Below are positions 35,179-44,192 of a stretch of 64,000 bases of DNA, in pieces. The position numbers were made by a program, and so were the translations under genes. The notes beneath the pieces were generated by a model, which was not told the DNA's origin, did not search any database, and saw nothing but the letters and a program-made list of their open reading frames with translations. Source of the stretch: Pseudomonas costantinii (lineage in GTDB: Bacteria > Pseudomonadota > Gammaproteobacteria > Pseudomonadales > Pseudomonadaceae); assembly GCF_001870435.1 (NCBI RefSeq), contig NZ_MDDR01000066.1:1-64000 (forward strand), read 5' to 3'. Within the stretch, counting starts at the first letter, position 1. Each line of letters starts with the position of its first letter.

Positions 35179-36660
35179 ATGGTCCAGATGCGTAAATGGC
35201 GCCCCTTGCTCAAGCTGGATGCAGACGCCAGCCAGGCGTCCTATCGCAAGATTACCGAAGGCCTCGTGGCCGCGATCCTCGAGGGCCGACTGCCTCCCGG
35301 CACCCTGCTGCCGGGCACGCGGGAAATGGCGCGGTTGCTCGACGTCAACCGTAAGACGGTGATCCTGGCCTACGAAGAAGCCTTGACCAAAGGCTGGCTG
35401 ATCAGCGAGCCGCGACGCGGGACGTTCGTCAACACGCAACTGGCCACCCAGCCTGCGCCCAATCCCGAGCAGCAATCCTTCGCACCACAAATCCTGGACC
35501 AGGCAGTCGTCCCGTATTTCACCCAGAACGCCCAGGTGATCGCCCTTCAGCATCGACATGACGCGCTGTTTTTCGACAACGGTGCCAGCGACCATCGTTT
35601 GCTGCCGCAAGCCGTTTTGCATCGCTACTACCGCAATGCCCTGCGCAACAGTTTTGCCTCTAACACCGTGCGCTACGGCAGCGAGGGCACCGGCTATTAC
35701 TTGCGCTGTGCGTTGGCGCAGATGCTGCGCAACAATCGCGGGCTGATGATCAGCGCCGAAAATATCTGCCTGACCCCAGGTACCCAGGTGTCGCTGTTCC
35801 TGACGGCCAGCCTGCTGATCCAACCGGGTGACGTCGTCCTGGTGGAGCGCCTGAGTTATCCGCCGGCGTGGGAGATTTTTCGTCATCTCGGTGCGCGAGT
35901 GATCACAGTCGACATGGACGATGAAGGTTGCCGTACAGACCACATTGAACAGCTATGCCGTGAGCATAAAGTCAGGCTGATTTACCTCACGCCGCACCAC
36001 CAATTCCCCACCACCGTGAGCCTGCATGCGGCACGCCGACAACAGTTGCTGGCGTTGGCGGCGCTGCACGACTTTTGCGTGATCGAAGAAGACTACGACC
36101 ACGAGTATCACTTCAACGGACGACCGTACCTGCCATTGGCCAGTGACCGTGCACAACGTCATGTGATCTATATCGGTTCGTTATCCAAGGCACTGGGGTC
36201 CACATTTCGCTGCAGCTATGTGGTTGCCCCCACACCCGTGATTGAAGCGCTGCAAGGCAGCGCCGCACTGGTCGTAGGAGACAGCGATGCCGTCGCACAG
36301 AAAATGCTGGCAGACCTGATCAATGACGGTGAATTGAAGAAACACCTGCGCCGTGTGTCGAAAGAATACGCGGCACGTCGAGAAGTGCTGCAGAGCTGCC
36401 TACACGAGGCATTCGGCGATCGTATCCAAGTACGAGAGCCTGAGGGTGGCTTGGCGCTCTGGGTACGTTTGCAGGATGACACCGACGTTGATCAGTGGGT
36501 AACAAGAGCCCTGGACCAGGGGGTGGTAGTGCGTAGCGCGCGTCAGTTTTCGCCCATGAACCTGCCGGAAAATGCACTACGCCTGGGTTTTGCCTCGCTG
36601 GATCGCGATGAAATCCGTCAAGCCACCCTACGCCTGGCGCGGGCGCTGAACCCGCGCTGA
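35179..36660 (+). CDS. MocR/PdxR-type GntR regulator with aminotransferase domain
   Basis: A 493-residue regulator: an N-terminal GntR winged helix (SYRKITEGLVAAILEGRLPPGTLLPGTREMARLLDVNRKTVILAYEEALTKGWL) joined to a class-I aminotransferase fold that binds PLP. The Schiff-base Lys is at about 337 (GSLSKALG), with YDHEYHF and CSYVVAPTP nearby. Such proteins sense PLP or amino compounds and control the divergent gene. Here that is the ferredoxin reductase/M24 fusion, so its regulation by an amine or amino acid is a reasonable inference. Confidence 0.9.
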   Translation: MVQMRKWRPLLKLDADASQASYRKITEGLVAAILEGRLPPGTLLPGTREMARLLDVNRKTVILAYEEALTKGWLISEPRRGTFVNTQLATQPAPNPEQQSFAPQILDQAVVPYFTQNAQVIALQHRHDALFFDNGASDHRLLPQAVLHRYYRNALRNSFASNTVRYGSEGTGYYLRCALAQMLRNNRGLMISAENICLTPGTQVSLFLTASLLIQPGDVVLVERLSYPPAWEIFRHLGARVITVDMDDEGCRTDHIEQLCREHKVRLIYLTPHHQFPTTVSLHAARRQQLLALAALHDFCVIEEDYDHEYHFNGRPYLPLASDRAQRHVIYIGSLSKALGSTFRCSYVVAPTPVIEALQGSAALVVGDSDAVAQKMLADLINDGELKKHLRRVSKEYAARREVLQSCLHEAFGDRIQVREPEGGLALWVRLQDDTDVDQWVTRALDQGVVVRSARQFSPMNLPENALRLGFASLDRDEIRQATLRLARALNPR

Positions 36661-36777
36661 AGGCACAGGAGAGCAAAAACACCGATCACGTACCGCTCTT
36701 CACCTTGGTCCAGACACATGTACGGATTCGCCCCAACTTCAAGAGCAATAGCTCAAGGGGAACCAGTGCGGTAATGA

Positions 36778-37020
36778 ACAACGCGCGAAAAGGACGTACT
36801 CAAATTGCTGCTGAGTGGTTTTCTAACAAAGATAGCCCGCAAACTTTCCCTGTCGACAGAAACGATAAAGGTGCATCGGCATAACATTTACAGCGAATTG
36901 AACATCAAGACGCGTTCCGAACTGTTTGCTCGTTTTTATGCCAAAACAGGATGTTCACGCAGTGAATTAAATTCGACGGCCCAGGCTATCGTCCTGACGA
37001 CTCCTTTAACGGCTACCTAG
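36778..37020 (+). pseudogene. LuxR-type helix-turn-helix remnant
   Basis: The open frame from a stop at 36775-36777 reads TTREKDVLKLLLSG and then IARKLSLSTETIKVHRHNIY and TRSELFARF, the C-terminal DNA-binding domain of a LuxR/NarL-family regulator. The sensor half is missing and no frame upstream restores it, so this is a decayed or transferred fragment. A normal start codon for a stand-alone helix-turn-helix protein would be TTG at 36805, which would cut off the first helix. The rest of the 430-bp gap (36661-37090) shows nothing recognisable. Confidence 0.7.
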
Positions 37021-37090
37021 CCGTTCGGTCAGTTACCGCGCTGGAAACCTTTGCGTACCCTGCCCTCTGATTTCTGTCGGAGGAATTGGA

Positions 37091-39271
37091 GTGTCTTTGA
37101 TCAGCGATGTCGAACGCGCCTGCACACGCCTGGCCCCCGCCGGATGGCGTGCCCTGCTGCTGCACCATGGTTTGGACATAACCTCGGCCACGCTACATGA
37201 GGAACTCGCCAAACCGCTGCAAATTAATCGTACGCATCCCGGCTTTGAGGATTTCTCGTCCGATGGAAATCGTGGTATCGAAGCTGGGCGTCCGGCTGAC
37301 AGTCTGCTGTTTCATGCATTCGCCTCCCCCAATGTGACCACCGGGGTTAAAGGTGAAGTGCTATCAGCCTTCCCCACCGCTGCCGAAATTGAACATATCC
37401 TAAATTATGTTTACGGCGTCGATCCCCCCAACCTGGAGACTTTAAGGCAGCTAGCGGGTGATGCAGAGCTGGCGATTGCGGTATTTGCCTATGAGTATCG
37501 ACCGAAACCTGAAACCGTGCATGGATGTCGGGCGGACTTGTGTTTTTCCCGCGCGGGGGTAGCCAGGGTCGGCACGGCGGACGCGCTGTATGATCCCCAA
37601 CAGAGAGGTTTCTTACCCTTTGTCGAGGGCCATCCCAGTCAGATGCGGGTTATCCCGGCGCGCTACGGTGCCTTCATCGCAGCCAAGCAAACCGGCCAGT
37701 CGCAACAATTTGGCCCGATGAACGCTCAACCCATCGACCACGACCTTGAGTTTTGGGTGCCACTGCACAAAGTGTTTGATGGCAACGAGTGTCTGGCCGG
37801 GATGAGCCTGAGAGTGCAGCTGGAAAATCACCAGATCAATGAAAAGATCGGACAGATCCACAGGCGCTTTCGTGATACGGGCTGGCAGGAGCCTGACATT
37901 CTCAACGCGCCTTTCGTCATTACCGAGGGATTATGCCATTGGGCGGATGTCGGTAAGTTCGCGCCTGGCTTGCTGGTGCCCGACGTCAAGGAAACACTGG
38001 TCGAACTGGCCTATTATCAAGGGCAGCCACTATCTTTCATGATGCCTTCGGGCACCGGTGGCTTGGTGCATGGACGCCATCATGTGCGCGACGACGGTTC
38101 GATTGAAGACCTCAACGAACGGGAAGATGTCGAGGCCATCGTCAGGGCGGGTGGTTATCGAGCCCTGCACTACCAGGACGCAATGGCCGACGGTTGGGTA
38201 CGCGCGCATTGCCCCGCGCTGGAACTTACGAGTATCGCCGCTTATTCCATCATCGGCGCGCCAGATTTTTTCCCACTGTGTGGGCAACGGGAGCTAAAAC
38301 AATGGTCCAGTAACCCCGACATTTTCCCTTGCCCAGCGCTACCTTGCCCAGAGGTGTGGCATACGCGGGTCAACCCACTGTCCGATGTGCGTTTTTTCAT
38401 CAATCAATCCCTTACAGGTGGTTATTTCTCCCCTGAAGACCGCAGCGTCACCGCGATCGTCTCCCACCCCCAGCCCTTCACAACACCACGCGCGACCCTG
38501 CCTGTGCAACGCGCACAACGGCAGTCCTGGCTACCGGACTTCGCCAGCGGCGTCTTTGGCCCAGGCTGGGAAATCGGTCGAGGCCTGGTCGATGCGCCCT
38601 TTGCCAATGTGCTGTGCGGCTATCAGCTAGCCAGCCCATTTACCGAGGATGCGCGAATTTGTGCAGCGCTGGGTTCGTACTGGCCCGGGGTGGCACCTGA
38701 CTCCACCCGCACTTTTGAGCCCCGTAGTGTTTCAGCCACGGTAATCCCTCTGACTGACTATGAAATCGGCCTACACGATAACCCAGCCTGGGATGGTCGC
38801 AGCGGCCCCACAGTGATTGAAGTGCAAGGCCACATGCGAGTGCAGTACCACGCCTACGAGTACAGCGATTACACACAGGCCGCGCTGACTGGTCGATTGT
38901 CCTTGGCCGTCACAGGGCAGACCAGCACCGAGCAATACCATCAGCGTGTGCTGGGGATGCGCCGCGCGTATCAGGTAGTCGGTGCTGGTTCGGACAATGA
39001 ACAGCGAAAACGCTGGCCTCTGCTGTCGTTTTCCCTGGTGCAATTACCGGACGACACCTTCGAGGCCGCTCAGCAAGAAGCCGGCTTTCGACTGGAGGGC
39101 GAGGTGTATTACTACAGGCTGTACAAGCATGGCGCGATCACTACACCCGCGCACAACTTCAAGCTTCGCCAAGTGGAGATAGAGCAAGAGGTCGAACTGT
39201 ATATGAGCCAAGATGCACTGCTTATCCGCCAGAACGGAACAGCTTGGCGACAATACGATGAGTCACTTTGA
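37091..39271 (+). CDS. Large unfamiliar protein, possibly a distant LodA/GoxA-like quinone oxidase
   Basis: A 726-residue soluble protein with no signal peptide or confident family. The start is GTG at 37091, just after GGAGGAATTGGA. The N-terminal part has HPGFEDFSSDGNRGIEAG and SRAGVARVGTADALYD (about 150). The C-terminal half has FGPGWEIGRG (Trp493), Cys509, Cys524 and SYWPGVAPDS (Trp531). These short stretches, the length (LodA is also about 726 residues) and the overlapping FAD gene recall the lysine or glycine oxidases that carry a cysteine tryptophylquinone (CTQ) made by a flavoprotein partner. The similarity is weak and by eye, so treat it as a hypothesis. Confidence 0.6.
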   Translation: MSLISDVERACTRLAPAGWRALLLHHGLDITSATLHEELAKPLQINRTHPGFEDFSSDGNRGIEAGRPADSLLFHAFASPNVTTGVKGEVLSAFPTAAEIEHILNYVYGVDPPNLETLRQLAGDAELAIAVFAYEYRPKPETVHGCRADLCFSRAGVARVGTADALYDPQQRGFLPFVEGHPSQMRVIPARYGAFIAAKQTGQSQQFGPMNAQPIDHDLEFWVPLHKVFDGNECLAGMSLRVQLENHQINEKIGQIHRRFRDTGWQEPDILNAPFVITEGLCHWADVGKFAPGLLVPDVKETLVELAYYQGQPLSFMMPSGTGGLVHGRHHVRDDGSIEDLNEREDVEAIVRAGGYRALHYQDAMADGWVRAHCPALELTSIAAYSIIGAPDFFPLCGQRELKQWSSNPDIFPCPALPCPEVWHTRVNPLSDVRFFINQSLTGGYFSPEDRSVTAIVSHPQPFTTPRATLPVQRAQRQSWLPDFASGVFGPGWEIGRGLVDAPFANVLCGYQLASPFTEDARICAALGSYWPGVAPDSTRTFEPRSVSATVIPLTDYEIGLHDNPAWDGRSGPTVIEVQGHMRVQYHAYEYSDYTQAALTGRLSLAVTGQTSTEQYHQRVLGMRRAYQVVGAGSDNEQRKRWPLLSFSLVQLPDDTFEAAQQEAGFRLEGEVYYYRLYKHGAITTPAHNFKLRQVEIEQEVELYMSQDALLIRQNGTAWRQYDESL

Positions 39272-40262
39272 CGTTGTTGTCGTAGGCGCAGGCCCAGCGG
39301 GGTGTGCGACGGCTATTTACTGTGCACAAAAAGGTCTGCGTGTAGCCCTGCTTGAGAAAAACCTACTCCCCAGACATAAGCCGGGGGAAACGTTGCATCC
39401 TGGGGTTGAGCCACTGCTGCATCAACTAGAGGTCACCAGCCTGGATTACCCACGCCACCCAGGCCATTGGGTGCACTGGGACGGCCTGCCGCGTTTCAAT
39501 TCGTACAACGAGGGTCGCGATGTTGCCTGGCAGGGCTTCCAAATTCCACGCGCGTTGCTCGACCAACAACTGCTTGAACGGGCACGCGCTCTGAACGTAC
39601 AGGTCGTACATATCAAGACTGCCGGCCAGATAGTGCAACAACGAGGCCGCGTTCAGGGCGTCCAAGCGGGCGAGACGCAATGGACCGCGCACTTCTTAGT
39701 AGACGCCACAGGGCATCACGGCTGGCTACAACGCCAACTACAAATACCTTGGCGCCGTTTTTCACCGCGCTTGATCGCACGGTATGGCTACTGCGAAAAC
39801 AGTAGCCTGCCGGATAACAAACTAGGGCTTTTTGCCAGCCCATACGGTTGGCACTGGATAACCCGCATCAGCCGCAACTGCCTTCATTGGACCCAACTGG
39901 CGTTTACCGAAGACACTAAGCACCGCTCAACACCAAGGCTATTGGAGCCATTTACAGCCGTCGGCCGGATTCGCGGTGCAGATGTTTCGTGGCGATTGAG
40001 TCGCACAACGGCCGGACCTGGTTACTTTTTAGTCGGTGACGCAGCTGCGACGCTCGAACCCTGCGCCTCCCACGGTGTGATCAAGGCACTGATGTCCGGC
40101 ATGCAGGCAGCCTCGGCGATTATCGACTGTCTGTCGTGGCCAGTTGGCGAGGCGACCGTACAAACGGCTTATCAGGCTTGGATACAAAAAGGCGTGGAAC
40201 GCGATGTGCTCGCCCTACGCAGCTTTTATCACACTCACCCCTATCCACCAGACTGGCTTTAG
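39258..40262 (+). CDS. FAD-dependent oxidoreductase (LodB/halogenase-like)
   Basis: A 334-residue flavoprotein. The Rossmann motif is VVVVGAGPAGCATAIYCAQKG (residues 5-25, split here by GxGxxG), followed by LLPRHKPGETLHPGVEPLL, the FAD-binding entry of the tryptophan-halogenase/geranylgeranyl-reductase group, and the second site YFLVGDAAATLEPCASHGV. The halogenase WxWxIP lysine site is not seen. The start ATG overlaps the stop of the 726-residue gene by 14 nt, so translation is coupled. That arrangement matches lodA-lodB, whose FAD protein matures the oxidase. A separate hydroxylase role is also possible. Confidence 0.82.
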   Translation: MSHFDVVVVGAGPAGCATAIYCAQKGLRVALLEKNLLPRHKPGETLHPGVEPLLHQLEVTSLDYPRHPGHWVHWDGLPRFNSYNEGRDVAWQGFQIPRALLDQQLLERARALNVQVVHIKTAGQIVQQRGRVQGVQAGETQWTAHFLVDATGHHGWLQRQLQIPWRRFSPRLIARYGYCENSSLPDNKLGLFASPYGWHWITRISRNCLHWTQLAFTEDTKHRSTPRLLEPFTAVGRIRGADVSWRLSRTTAGPGYFLVGDAAATLEPCASHGVIKALMSGMQAASAIIDCLSWPVGEATVQTAYQAWIQKGVERDVLALRSFYHTHPYPPDWL

Positions 40263-40267
40263 CCCCC

Positions 40268-41479
40268 TCAGCCCGCCGCCCCCAGAAACGGCAGCGCCAA
40301 GTACAACTTGATCACCACCGCGTTGGTGATATCGATGAAAAACGCCCCCACCATCGGCACCACCAGAAATGCAATCTGCGAAGGGCCGAAGCGTTGAGTC
40401 ACCGCCTGCATATTGGCAATGGCAGTCGGCGTGGCACCCAACCCGAAACCACAGTGCCCCGCCGCCAACACCGCCGCATCATAGTTACTGCCCATGACGC
40501 GGAACGTCACGAAAATCGCGAACAGAGCCATCAATAGCGCCTGTGCGGCCAACAGGATGACAATCGGCAAGGCCAGCGCCGCCAGGTCCCAGAGCTTGAG
40601 CGACATCAGGGCTATCGCCAGAAACAACGACAAGCTGACGTTGCCCAGCAACGACACTTCGCGCTCAAACACTTGGTGCCAGCCCAGTGCCGATAAGCCA
40701 TTGCGCAACACCACACCGACGAATAGCACACACACGAAGGTTGGCAGTTCAAATGCCGTACCTTGAATAAAACCACTGAGGAACGTGCCGATCTGCAGGC
40801 TGATCGCCAGGAGTGCCAACGTCTCAATGAACGAAAACGAGGTGATCATGCGTTCCTGATTGGGCTGCTCGAACCCTTTCGGCAGGCGCGGTTGCGCTTG
40901 CTCAACACCAGGCACCTGGACACGCTTGATGAGCAAGCGCGCGACCGGCCCACCAATCAAACCACCCAGTACCAAGCCAAAGGTCGCCGAGGCAATCGCC
41001 AGTTCAGACGCGGAGGCCACGCCATACTTCTCACTGAACACCGCGCCCCATGCGGCACCGGTGCCGTGCCCGCCCGACAGCGTGACAGAGCCGGCCAGCA
41101 AGCCCATCAACGGATCAAGCCCCAACGCCTTGGCCAAGGCGATGCCCATGGCGTTTTGCACCACCAGCAGGGCCGTCACGACCAACAGGAAGAGACCCAA
41201 CACACGCCCGCCTTTTTTCAGGCTGGCAAAGTCCGCATTCAAGCCAATGGTGGCGAAAAACGCCAACATCAATGGGGCTTGCAATGAAGCGTCGAAACGA
41301 ACCTCGACATCGGCCAGTACGCGCAACGCCAGAAGCAAGGCGGCAACCAATAAACCACCGGCGACCGGTTCCGGAATACTGTAGGCCCTTAAAAAGCCGA
41401 TCCGAGAGACCAACCAACGTCCCAGCAGCAACACCAGGGAGGCGGCGACCAGCGTTGAGTAGAAATCAAGTTGAAGCAT
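40268..41479 (-). CDS. gltS: Sodium/glutamate symporter GltS
   Basis: A 403-residue inner-membrane carrier of the ESS family (E. coli GltS has 401 residues), taking up glutamate with sodium. Clear family stretches are LDFYSTLVAASLVLLLGRWLV at the start, YSIPEPVAGGLLVA, TVTLSGGHGTGAAWG-like segment VTLSGGHGTGAAW (about 140-152) and GHCGFGLGATPTAIANMQAVT near the C-terminus, which form the two re-entrant loops. The in-frame extension to 41641 is not family-like; ATG at 41479 begins the usual MLQLDF. It is convergent with the flavoprotein gene. Confidence 0.95.
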   Translation of the reverse strand: MLQLDFYSTLVAASLVLLLGRWLVSRIGFLRAYSIPEPVAGGLLVAALLLALRVLADVEVRFDASLQAPLMLAFFATIGLNADFASLKKGGRVLGLFLLVVTALLVVQNAMGIALAKALGLDPLMGLLAGSVTLSGGHGTGAAWGAVFSEKYGVASASELAIASATFGLVLGGLIGGPVARLLIKRVQVPGVEQAQPRLPKGFEQPNQERMITSFSFIETLALLAISLQIGTFLSGFIQGTAFELPTFVCVLFVGVVLRNGLSALGWHQVFEREVSLLGNVSLSLFLAIALMSLKLWDLAALALPIVILLAAQALLMALFAIFVTFRVMGSNYDAAVLAAGHCGFGLGATPTAIANMQAVTQRFGPSQIAFLVVPMVGAFFIDITNAVVIKLYLALPFLGAAG

Positions 41480-41639
41480 CTGGGCAGTTCTCTGAAGTGA
41501 ACAGGGAGAATGGGCTGACCAGAGTAGAGATCGCGGAACGAGTGCACACCCACACAGCAAGAAGTACAGACCATTCCTACAGGCTTCACAACAAGACCTG
41601 TACACCTCGTGTATCGCGCAGGAGAAAAAAAGCACAAAC

Positions 41640-41670
41640 AAAAACGCCGATCATCACTGATCGGCGTTTT
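41640..41670. terminator. Terminator of the Glu-Gly tRNA array and gltS flank
   Basis: AAAACGCCGATCA/TGATCGGCGTTTT with loop TCAC. It lies just downstream of the last tRNA on the minus strand. Confidence 0.75.
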
Positions 41671-41679
41671 CGTTAAATA

Positions 41680-41755
<76 letters not shown>

Positions 41756-41758
41756 AAA

Positions 41759-41834
41759 TGGCGTCCCCTAGGGGACTCGAACCCCTGTTACCGCCGTGAA
41801 AGGGCGGTGTCCTAGGCCACTAGACGAAGGGGAC
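41759..41834 (-). tRNA. tRNA-Glu (TTC), copy 2
   Basis: A 76-nt cloverleaf with encoded CCA: acceptor GTCCCCT, anticodon TTC in CCTTTCAC. It lies 3 nt before tRNA-Gly copy 2 on the same transcript. Confidence 0.97.
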
Positions 41835-41840
41835 ACGCTA

Positions 41841-41865
41841 CTGAAACACATGGTGTGTGTTTCAG
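41841..41865. other. Hairpin between the duplicated tRNA units
   Basis: Perfect inverted repeat CTGAAACACA/TGTGTTTCAG with loop TGGTG, between the two Glu-Gly units. No T-run follows, so processing rather than termination is possible. Confidence 0.5.
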
Positions 41866-41938
41866 TGCCCAGAGGTTAAATCCGAAGATTATGCCCTGGT
41901 TTCACTCAGTGCCACCCGAGGGCAACACTGCTTAAATT

Positions 41939-42014
<76 letters not shown>

Positions 42015-42017
42015 ATA

Positions 42018-42093
42018 TGGCGTCCCCTAGGGGACTCGAACCCCTGTTACCGCCGTGAAAGGGCGGTGTCCTAGGCCACTAGACGAAGGGGAC
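42018..42093 (-). tRNA. tRNA-Glu (TTC), copy 1
   Basis: A 76-nt tRNA identical to the copy at 41759-41834. It is the first gene of the Glu-Gly-Glu-Gly array on the minus strand. Confidence 0.97.
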
Positions 42094-42155
42094 ACACGTA
42101 CAACATTCACTCCCTACCGCGTTTCGCTGTGTGCTTTACGCTGTAAGTGGCGCGC

Positions 42156-42184
42156 ATTCTATGGATGGATTGAAAGGTCGTCAA
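42156..42184 (-). promoter_or_regulatory. Sigma-70 promoter of the Glu-Gly tRNA array
   Basis: On the minus strand, TTGACG (42179-42184), a 17-nt spacer and TAGAAT (42156-42161) are followed by the GC-rich discriminator GCGCGCC, as at the Val-Asp array. The rest of the 358-bp gap 42094-42451 shows only an AT-rich stretch and no gene. Confidence 0.8.
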
Positions 42185-42451
42185 CCCCCAAGGATAAATT
42201 TATTTAAATCAATGACTTCGCCCTGCTTTCCAGGCCTTTGCGGGCATTCTGACCGTCCGGGCTTTGACGCCTATATTCTGGCACCCGACAAGGCGCTATA
42301 GTTCGCCCAAGCAAATGATGGCAATGTGCATCTACGCAGGGAACTCTTTCCTATATAGAAGAAATGACCCGGGCAACTGGTCGAACAGTCCTATCCGCCG
42401 GATGGCCCAGTCACTACACTCCACAGCAAACCCTATAAAGAGGTCGCACCG

Positions 42452-43222
42452 GTGACACCACTCATGATCACCCTGCTGGTAATTGCCGGGATCGTAATAC
42501 TGATCGCCATTGGCTACATGAACCACGTGGTGGAAAACAACAAGCTGGAAAAGAAACGCACCGAGATCGAGCTTAATGATCGGCTGCGTCGTTGCGGTGA
42601 AATCACCGAGACGTTCCCTGGCCAGTTGATGACCCCGACGCTCAAACTGTTACTGACCCGCCTGGAGCTCAACGTCAACCAGCGTCTGTTGAACCTCAAC
42701 AAGTCCAGTGCACCGATCAAGGCGCGCATCACTGAGTTGAATACGTTGATTGCCCAGGGCGAATCAATTCCTGTGACCAACCCTCCTGCGCCGATCCAGA
42801 CCGAAGCCAAGGCCAAGGATGTGCGTTTCCTGCTGGAAGCCCTGCACGGCCAAGTCACCCGCGCCGCCCAGGATGGTTTCCTGCCGACCAACGAGGCCAA
42901 GCACTGGATCAAGGAAATTCGCCATATCCTGGTGCTGCTGCATATCGAGTTTTTCAACAATCTCGGCCAGCACGCCCTGCAACAAGGCCAACCCGGCCAG
43001 GCACGCCTGGCTTTCGAGCGCGGCGTACAGTATTTGCGCAAGCAGCCGGAGCCGGTGATCTACAGCGCGCAGTTGCAGTTACTGGAGAAACAACTGGCCC
43101 GCGCCAACTCTACGGTACTGACCAACAGCAAGCCGGCTGAGGACGAGGTCAACGAACTGACCGAAGGCCTGAAAGTGGTGGACACCGACGCAGATTGGAA
43201 AAAGAAAGCCATCTACGACTGA
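42452..43222 (+). CDS. Conserved membrane-anchored protein of unknown function
   Basis: A 256-residue protein. A single N-terminal transmembrane helix (MITLLVIAGIVILIAIGYM, residues 5-23) is followed by a charged coiled-coil-like stretch (NNKLEKKRTEIELNDRLRR) and an all-helical cytoplasmic domain (LLTRLELNVNQRLLNLN; WIKEIRHILVLLHIEFFNNLGQHAL). The repeat-like RLAFERGVQYL and QARLAFERG resemble a TPR turn. No enzymatic motif is seen. The start is GTG at 42452 with AGAGG 8 nt upstream. It looks like a Pseudomonas-conserved hypothetical protein; the function is not known. Confidence 0.75.
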   Translation: MTPLMITLLVIAGIVILIAIGYMNHVVENNKLEKKRTEIELNDRLRRCGEITETFPGQLMTPTLKLLLTRLELNVNQRLLNLNKSSAPIKARITELNTLIAQGESIPVTNPPAPIQTEAKAKDVRFLLEALHGQVTRAAQDGFLPTNEAKHWIKEIRHILVLLHIEFFNNLGQHALQQGQPGQARLAFERGVQYLRKQPEPVIYSAQLQLLEKQLARANSTVLTNSKPAEDEVNELTEGLKVVDTDADWKKKAIYD

Positions 43223-43340
43223 TCAGCTCTTTCCCCCCATGTGGCGAGCGACTCGCCACATGCCATCAATTTGCACCTATCCCCCCGCCCCCGACTAGCG
43301 TAAAAAAGTGCCCCTCACTCCGTGAAGTTAGAGGCCTGCT

Positions 43341-44153
43341 ATGCCTGTTGCCGTGATTGATGGACAACCGCTGCACTACGTCGACCAGGGCAACGGCCCG
43401 GTCGTCCTGCTGGGTTCAAGTTACCTGTGGGACCGCGACATGTGGGCCCCACAAATTGAAGCCCTGTCGCAACAGTACCGCGTGATCGTCCCCGAGCTGT
43501 GGGGCCATGGCGAGTCGGGCCCGCTGCCGGTACACACCCAATCCCTGGACGATATGGCACGCCAAACCCTGGCCCTGCTGGATCAGTTGGACATTGCCCA
43601 AATCAACTTGGTAGGCCTGTCGGTCGGCGGCATGTGGGGGGCACGCCTGGCGTTATTGGCACCTGGACGCATCAACAGCCTGGTGCTGATGGACACTTAC
43701 CTCGGCGCCGAGCCCGAGGCTACGCGACAGTACTACTTCTCGCTGTTCAAGATGATCGAAGACGCCGGCGCTATTCCTGAGCAACTGCTGGATGTGATCG
43801 CACCGATCTTCTTCCGCCCGGAAATCGATCGCGAATCGGCGCTGTATCAGGATTTCCGCAAGGCACTGCTGGGCTTTTCCAAGGAACGCCTGCTGCACAG
43901 CATCGTGCCCCTGGGCAGGTTGATCTTCAGTCGCGCTGACATACTGGATCAACTGCCACGCCTGGACGCTGACACCACCCTGGTGCTGTGCGGCGAGCAG
44001 GACAAACCTCGGCCGCCCGCTGAGTCCCGGGAAATGGCCGAACTGATCGGCTGCAGCCTGATCCTGATTCCGGACGCGGGGCACATCTCCAGCCGGGAAA
44101 ACCCGGACTTCGTCAATGAAGCGCTGCTGACCTTCCTCGCCAACAACGCCTGA
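43341..44153 (+). CDS. Alpha/beta-fold hydrolase
   Basis: A 270-residue alpha/beta hydrolase. The nucleophile elbow GLSVGG holds Ser94, the acid is in CGEQDKPRP (Asp near 228) and the His in PDAGHISSRENP (near 250), a full triad. The lid region (residues about 130-190) is helical. The sequence VVLLGSSYLWDRDMWAPQIEAL and PELWGHGESGP resemble haloperoxidase, esterase or 3-oxoadipate enol-lactonase relatives. No partner gene suggests a pathway, so the substrate is open. Confidence 0.9.
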   Translation: MPVAVIDGQPLHYVDQGNGPVVLLGSSYLWDRDMWAPQIEALSQQYRVIVPELWGHGESGPLPVHTQSLDDMARQTLALLDQLDIAQINLVGLSVGGMWGARLALLAPGRINSLVLMDTYLGAEPEATRQYYFSLFKMIEDAGAIPEQLLDVIAPIFFRPEIDRESALYQDFRKALLGFSKERLLHSIVPLGRLIFSRADILDQLPRLDADTTLVLCGEQDKPRPPAESREMAELIGCSLILIPDAGHISSRENPDFVNEALLTFLANNA

Positions 44154-44192
44154 TCGCTCCCCCGCCCTTTGATCGCTGCCTGCACGCTGCGA

